Source: Chitinophaga sp. S165
GTDB lineage: Bacteria; Bacteroidota; Bacteroidia; Chitinophagales; Chitinophagaceae
Direction: 5' to 3'
Assembly: GCF_003182155.1 (NCBI RefSeq)
Contig: NZ_QGTG01000002.1
Coordinates: 1,417,613-1,481,612 of the forward strand
DNA: 64,000 nucleotides
Shown: positions 62,368-64,000 of the stretch, one piece after another
Numbering within the stretch: the first letter of the stretch is position 1
Layout of the letters: the number at the start of each line of letters is the position of its first letter
The notes under the pieces: generated by a model
The model's input: only the letters and a program-made list of their open reading frames with translations
Told to the model about the DNA's origin: nothing
The model's database searches: none
Made by a program: the position numbers and the translations under genes

Positions 62368-63831
62368 ATGAGAATGCATTTCAAGAGATACGTATACCTG
62401 GCGATGTTCACCATGCTGCTGCAGTTCGTTGTGTTCAAATATTTTTATCCGTTCCCCAACTTCATGCAGGATTCTTACAATTACCTGCGCAGTGCTTACA
62501 CGAATGCAGATGCTAATCTGTGGCCGGTAGGTTATGCGAAACTGATCCGCTTTGTTGGGTTCTTCACTCATTGGGACACTGCGCTGATCTTTGTGCAATT
62601 CTGCTTTTATCATATCTGCGCGCTGTATTTCTTTTCCACTATCCTTGAACTGACGACGATAGGGAAGTGGCCCCGGATAATCATTTTTGCTTTCCTGTTC
62701 CTCAACCCGGGCGTTCTGTACCTGAGCAATTATGTGACCAGCGACGTTTATTTTATCGGCATCAGCCTGGTATGGATCTCCCAGTTGTTTAAGCTGGTGT
62801 ATCAGCCTTCAAAATGGTTATTGGCAGTTCACCTGCTGGTATTGTTACTGGCTTATACGGTAAGGTATCATGCGCTGATCTACCCGGTGATTAGTATTAC
62901 CGTGATCGTGTTTTGCCCTTTCTCTGTTCGTGTTAAGGTAATGAGCGGGTTGATCATGGCAGGTATGATCGGGGGATTTATGTTGTACACTACCAGCCAA
63001 TCCGAAAAGGTCATGGGCACACGGCAGTTTTCGGCCTTCAGCGGATGGCAGATGGCCAATAATGCCGTGCATGCGTATGCACATATGCCGGATCGGCCTA
63101 CCCTGGATGTACCTGATCAATTTGCAGCCGTACACCATAAGGTAACTGCCTATCTTGATTCCCTGCGGCATATTCCGATGTCCCAACGTCCTGATGGCCC
63201 TTTAATGGCTTTTTATCTATGGGACGCGACATCTCCGTTGCAACCTTCGCCCGGTGCAGTGAATATAGCAGATAATTCCACGCATCTCCGCCAGATGGCA
63301 GCTGTATCGCCACTGTATAATGACTATGGTAAGTATCTGATCAGCCAACATCCGGTAGCCTATTTCAAATATTTCCTGCTGCCCAATTTTTTCCAGTACG
63401 CATATCCACCGGTAGAGAACCTGGGCGTGTATAATGATGGCCGTGATACAGTATGGCCTGTTGCACAGACCTGGTTCCACTATTCTTCTAACAAGATCTA
63501 CACTGTTTCTGATACACGTGAGCTGGTCTTGTTCCAGTATTATCCTGCGTTAATGACCTTCATTATCCTGCTGTTCATCTCCGGATGGATAGCGTATTAC
63601 CGGGTGTCCGGTCCTTCATTTGCGGACATGCGGTTCCGAAGCGCACTGAGGATCGGCACTTTTTACTGGATCGTACATTATGGGTTCAGCGTGTTAGCGT
63701 CACCGGTGGTGTTACGATATCAGCTATTTAATATGATCTTGGGGGTTGTGTTTGGAGTGTTGTTATGGGAATTGGTTATTAAAACAAGTTTGAAAAAGAC
63801 CTTTGATCCGGTTCAGCATGTCTCGTCCTGA
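62368..63831 (+). CDS. Polytopic membrane protein, glycosyltransferase-39-like
   Basis: 487 residues with about ten membrane spans. The N-terminal QDSYNYLRSAY loop and the first lumenal loop recall GT-C (PMT/ArnT-like) membrane glycosyltransferases, but a clear DxD/DxE catalytic pair is not evident (NFMQDSYNY is the nearest). The last residues (DPVQHVSS) and the stop are encoded by the repeat at 63817, so the C-terminus has probably been replaced by that element. Substrate unknown. Confidence 0.7.
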   Translation: MRMHFKRYVYLAMFTMLLQFVVFKYFYPFPNFMQDSYNYLRSAYTNADANLWPVGYAKLIRFVGFFTHWDTALIFVQFCFYHICALYFFSTILELTTIGKWPRIIIFAFLFLNPGVLYLSNYVTSDVYFIGISLVWISQLFKLVYQPSKWLLAVHLLVLLLAYTVRYHALIYPVISITVIVFCPFSVRVKVMSGLIMAGMIGGFMLYTTSQSEKVMGTRQFSAFSGWQMANNAVHAYAHMPDRPTLDVPDQFAAVHHKVTAYLDSLRHIPMSQRPDGPLMAFYLWDATSPLQPSPGAVNIADNSTHLRQMAAVSPLYNDYGKYLISQHPVAYFKYFLLPNFFQYAYPPVENLGVYNDGRDTVWPVAQTWFHYSSNKIYTVSDTRELVLFQYYPALMTFIILLFISGWIAYYRVSGPSFADMRFRSALRIGTFYWIVHYGFSVLASPVVLRYQLFNMILGVVFGVLLWELVIKTSLKKTFDPVQHVSS

Positions 63832-64000
63832 TATAGGTATTCCTATAAAAGGTTACTTTAAAGAATATTAGTCCTGAAAGGGGGGACAAGCATACCTTTT
63901 CTTCGCTTATATACCGCTTAGATACCGCTCATCTTACGTTAATCCTACGTTCATGAACGTAGGATTAACGTAAGATGAGCGGTATCTAAGCGGTATATAA
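63817..64000. repeat. Interspersed element with 94-bp perfect palindrome (copy 2)
   Basis: Begins with the 22-base segment shared with 23690-23711 (one mismatch), followed by a small hairpin TATAGG/CCTATA and then, from 63907 to the window end, a palindrome with no mismatch centred between 63953 and 63954 (47 bp per arm). The arm core ATCTTACGTTAATCCTACGT differs by one base from the core of copy 1; the outer half (TATACCGCTTAGATACCGCT) differs completely but is again a near-11-mer tandem. It may extend past the window. Confidence 0.75.

Overview
The window looks like chromosome of a Bacteroidota soil or plant-associated saprophyte close to Chitinophaga (family Chitinophagaceae). The support is: promoters of the Bacteroidota form (TTTG, about 19 bases, TAnnTTTG), several genes without a Shine-Dalgarno sequence, two type IX secretion sorting tails, a SusC/SusD pair behind an ECF sigma/FecR pair, RteC-like and degenerate AraC-like proteins, and many secreted polysaccharide-active enzymes. 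I saw no ribosomal RNA genes, complete insertion sequence or CRISPR array.

Layout. 1-2247 is the 5' part of a GH2 beta-galactosidase running off the left edge. 2359-5290 is a tRNA-Pro gene followed by an AT-rich accessory patch: a fused AAA ATPase-DUF4435 gene (PARIS-like defence) and wreckage of a RhuM gene and an epoxide-hydrolase-like gene. 5728-16712 carries a CxxCH protein, a PL1 pectate lyase, a nitrilase-family amidase, a berberine-bridge-type flavoenzyme, small lipoproteins, an alpha/beta hydrolase and a GH127-type arabinofuranosidase. 16797-22035 has an NPP1/Vps62-like lipoprotein, an AT-rich anti-phage dCTP deaminase (DcdV-like) with a small downstream partner, and an alginate-lyase-family protein. 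22088-25484 has a Crp/Fnr regulator with an SDR enzyme, a repeat with a 38-bp perfect hairpin, AlkB and a DUF434 protein. 25531-28130 has a 42-codon small ORF transcript, then an apparent attenuator with a 17-codon leader peptide in front of an EF-G paralogue. 28159-31955 is a three-gene operon (Tat-exported amino acid oxidase, Tat-exported HisC-like aminotransferase, secreted Hint protein). 32105-36754 includes a PL9 pectate lyase. 36758-39048 is an NAD/ADP-ribose cluster (NrtR, KptA, internally deleted ADP-ribosylglycohydrolase, phosphoesterase). 39399-48654 holds small secreted proteins, an HTTM membrane protein, a DEAD-box helicase, an RteC-like protein, an FAD oxidoreductase and an AraC-like protein. 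48855-62249 contains a GH2 enzyme with a helical tail and a sigma/FecR/AraC-like operon divergent from SusC/SusD, then an S9-type peptidase. A polytopic membrane protein follows and ends inside a second copy of the hairpin repeat at the right edge.

How parts fit. The PL1 and PL9 pectate lyases share a tail architecture and an 18/20 identical promoter motif with a LacI-family operator look, so they are probably one pectin regulon; the GH127 and GH2 enzymes would act on arabinan and galactan side chains. The AAA-DUF4435 and DcdV-like genes are two separate anti-phage candidates.

The observations I rank highest are the EF-G paralogue attenuator, the DcdV-like gene with its small partner, the oxidase/aminotransferase/Hint operon, the NAD/ADP-ribose cluster with a 75-codon ADP-ribosylglycohydrolase relic, and the two related palindromic repeats. 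All function calls come from reading the sequence and from memory of protein families; no database search was run.
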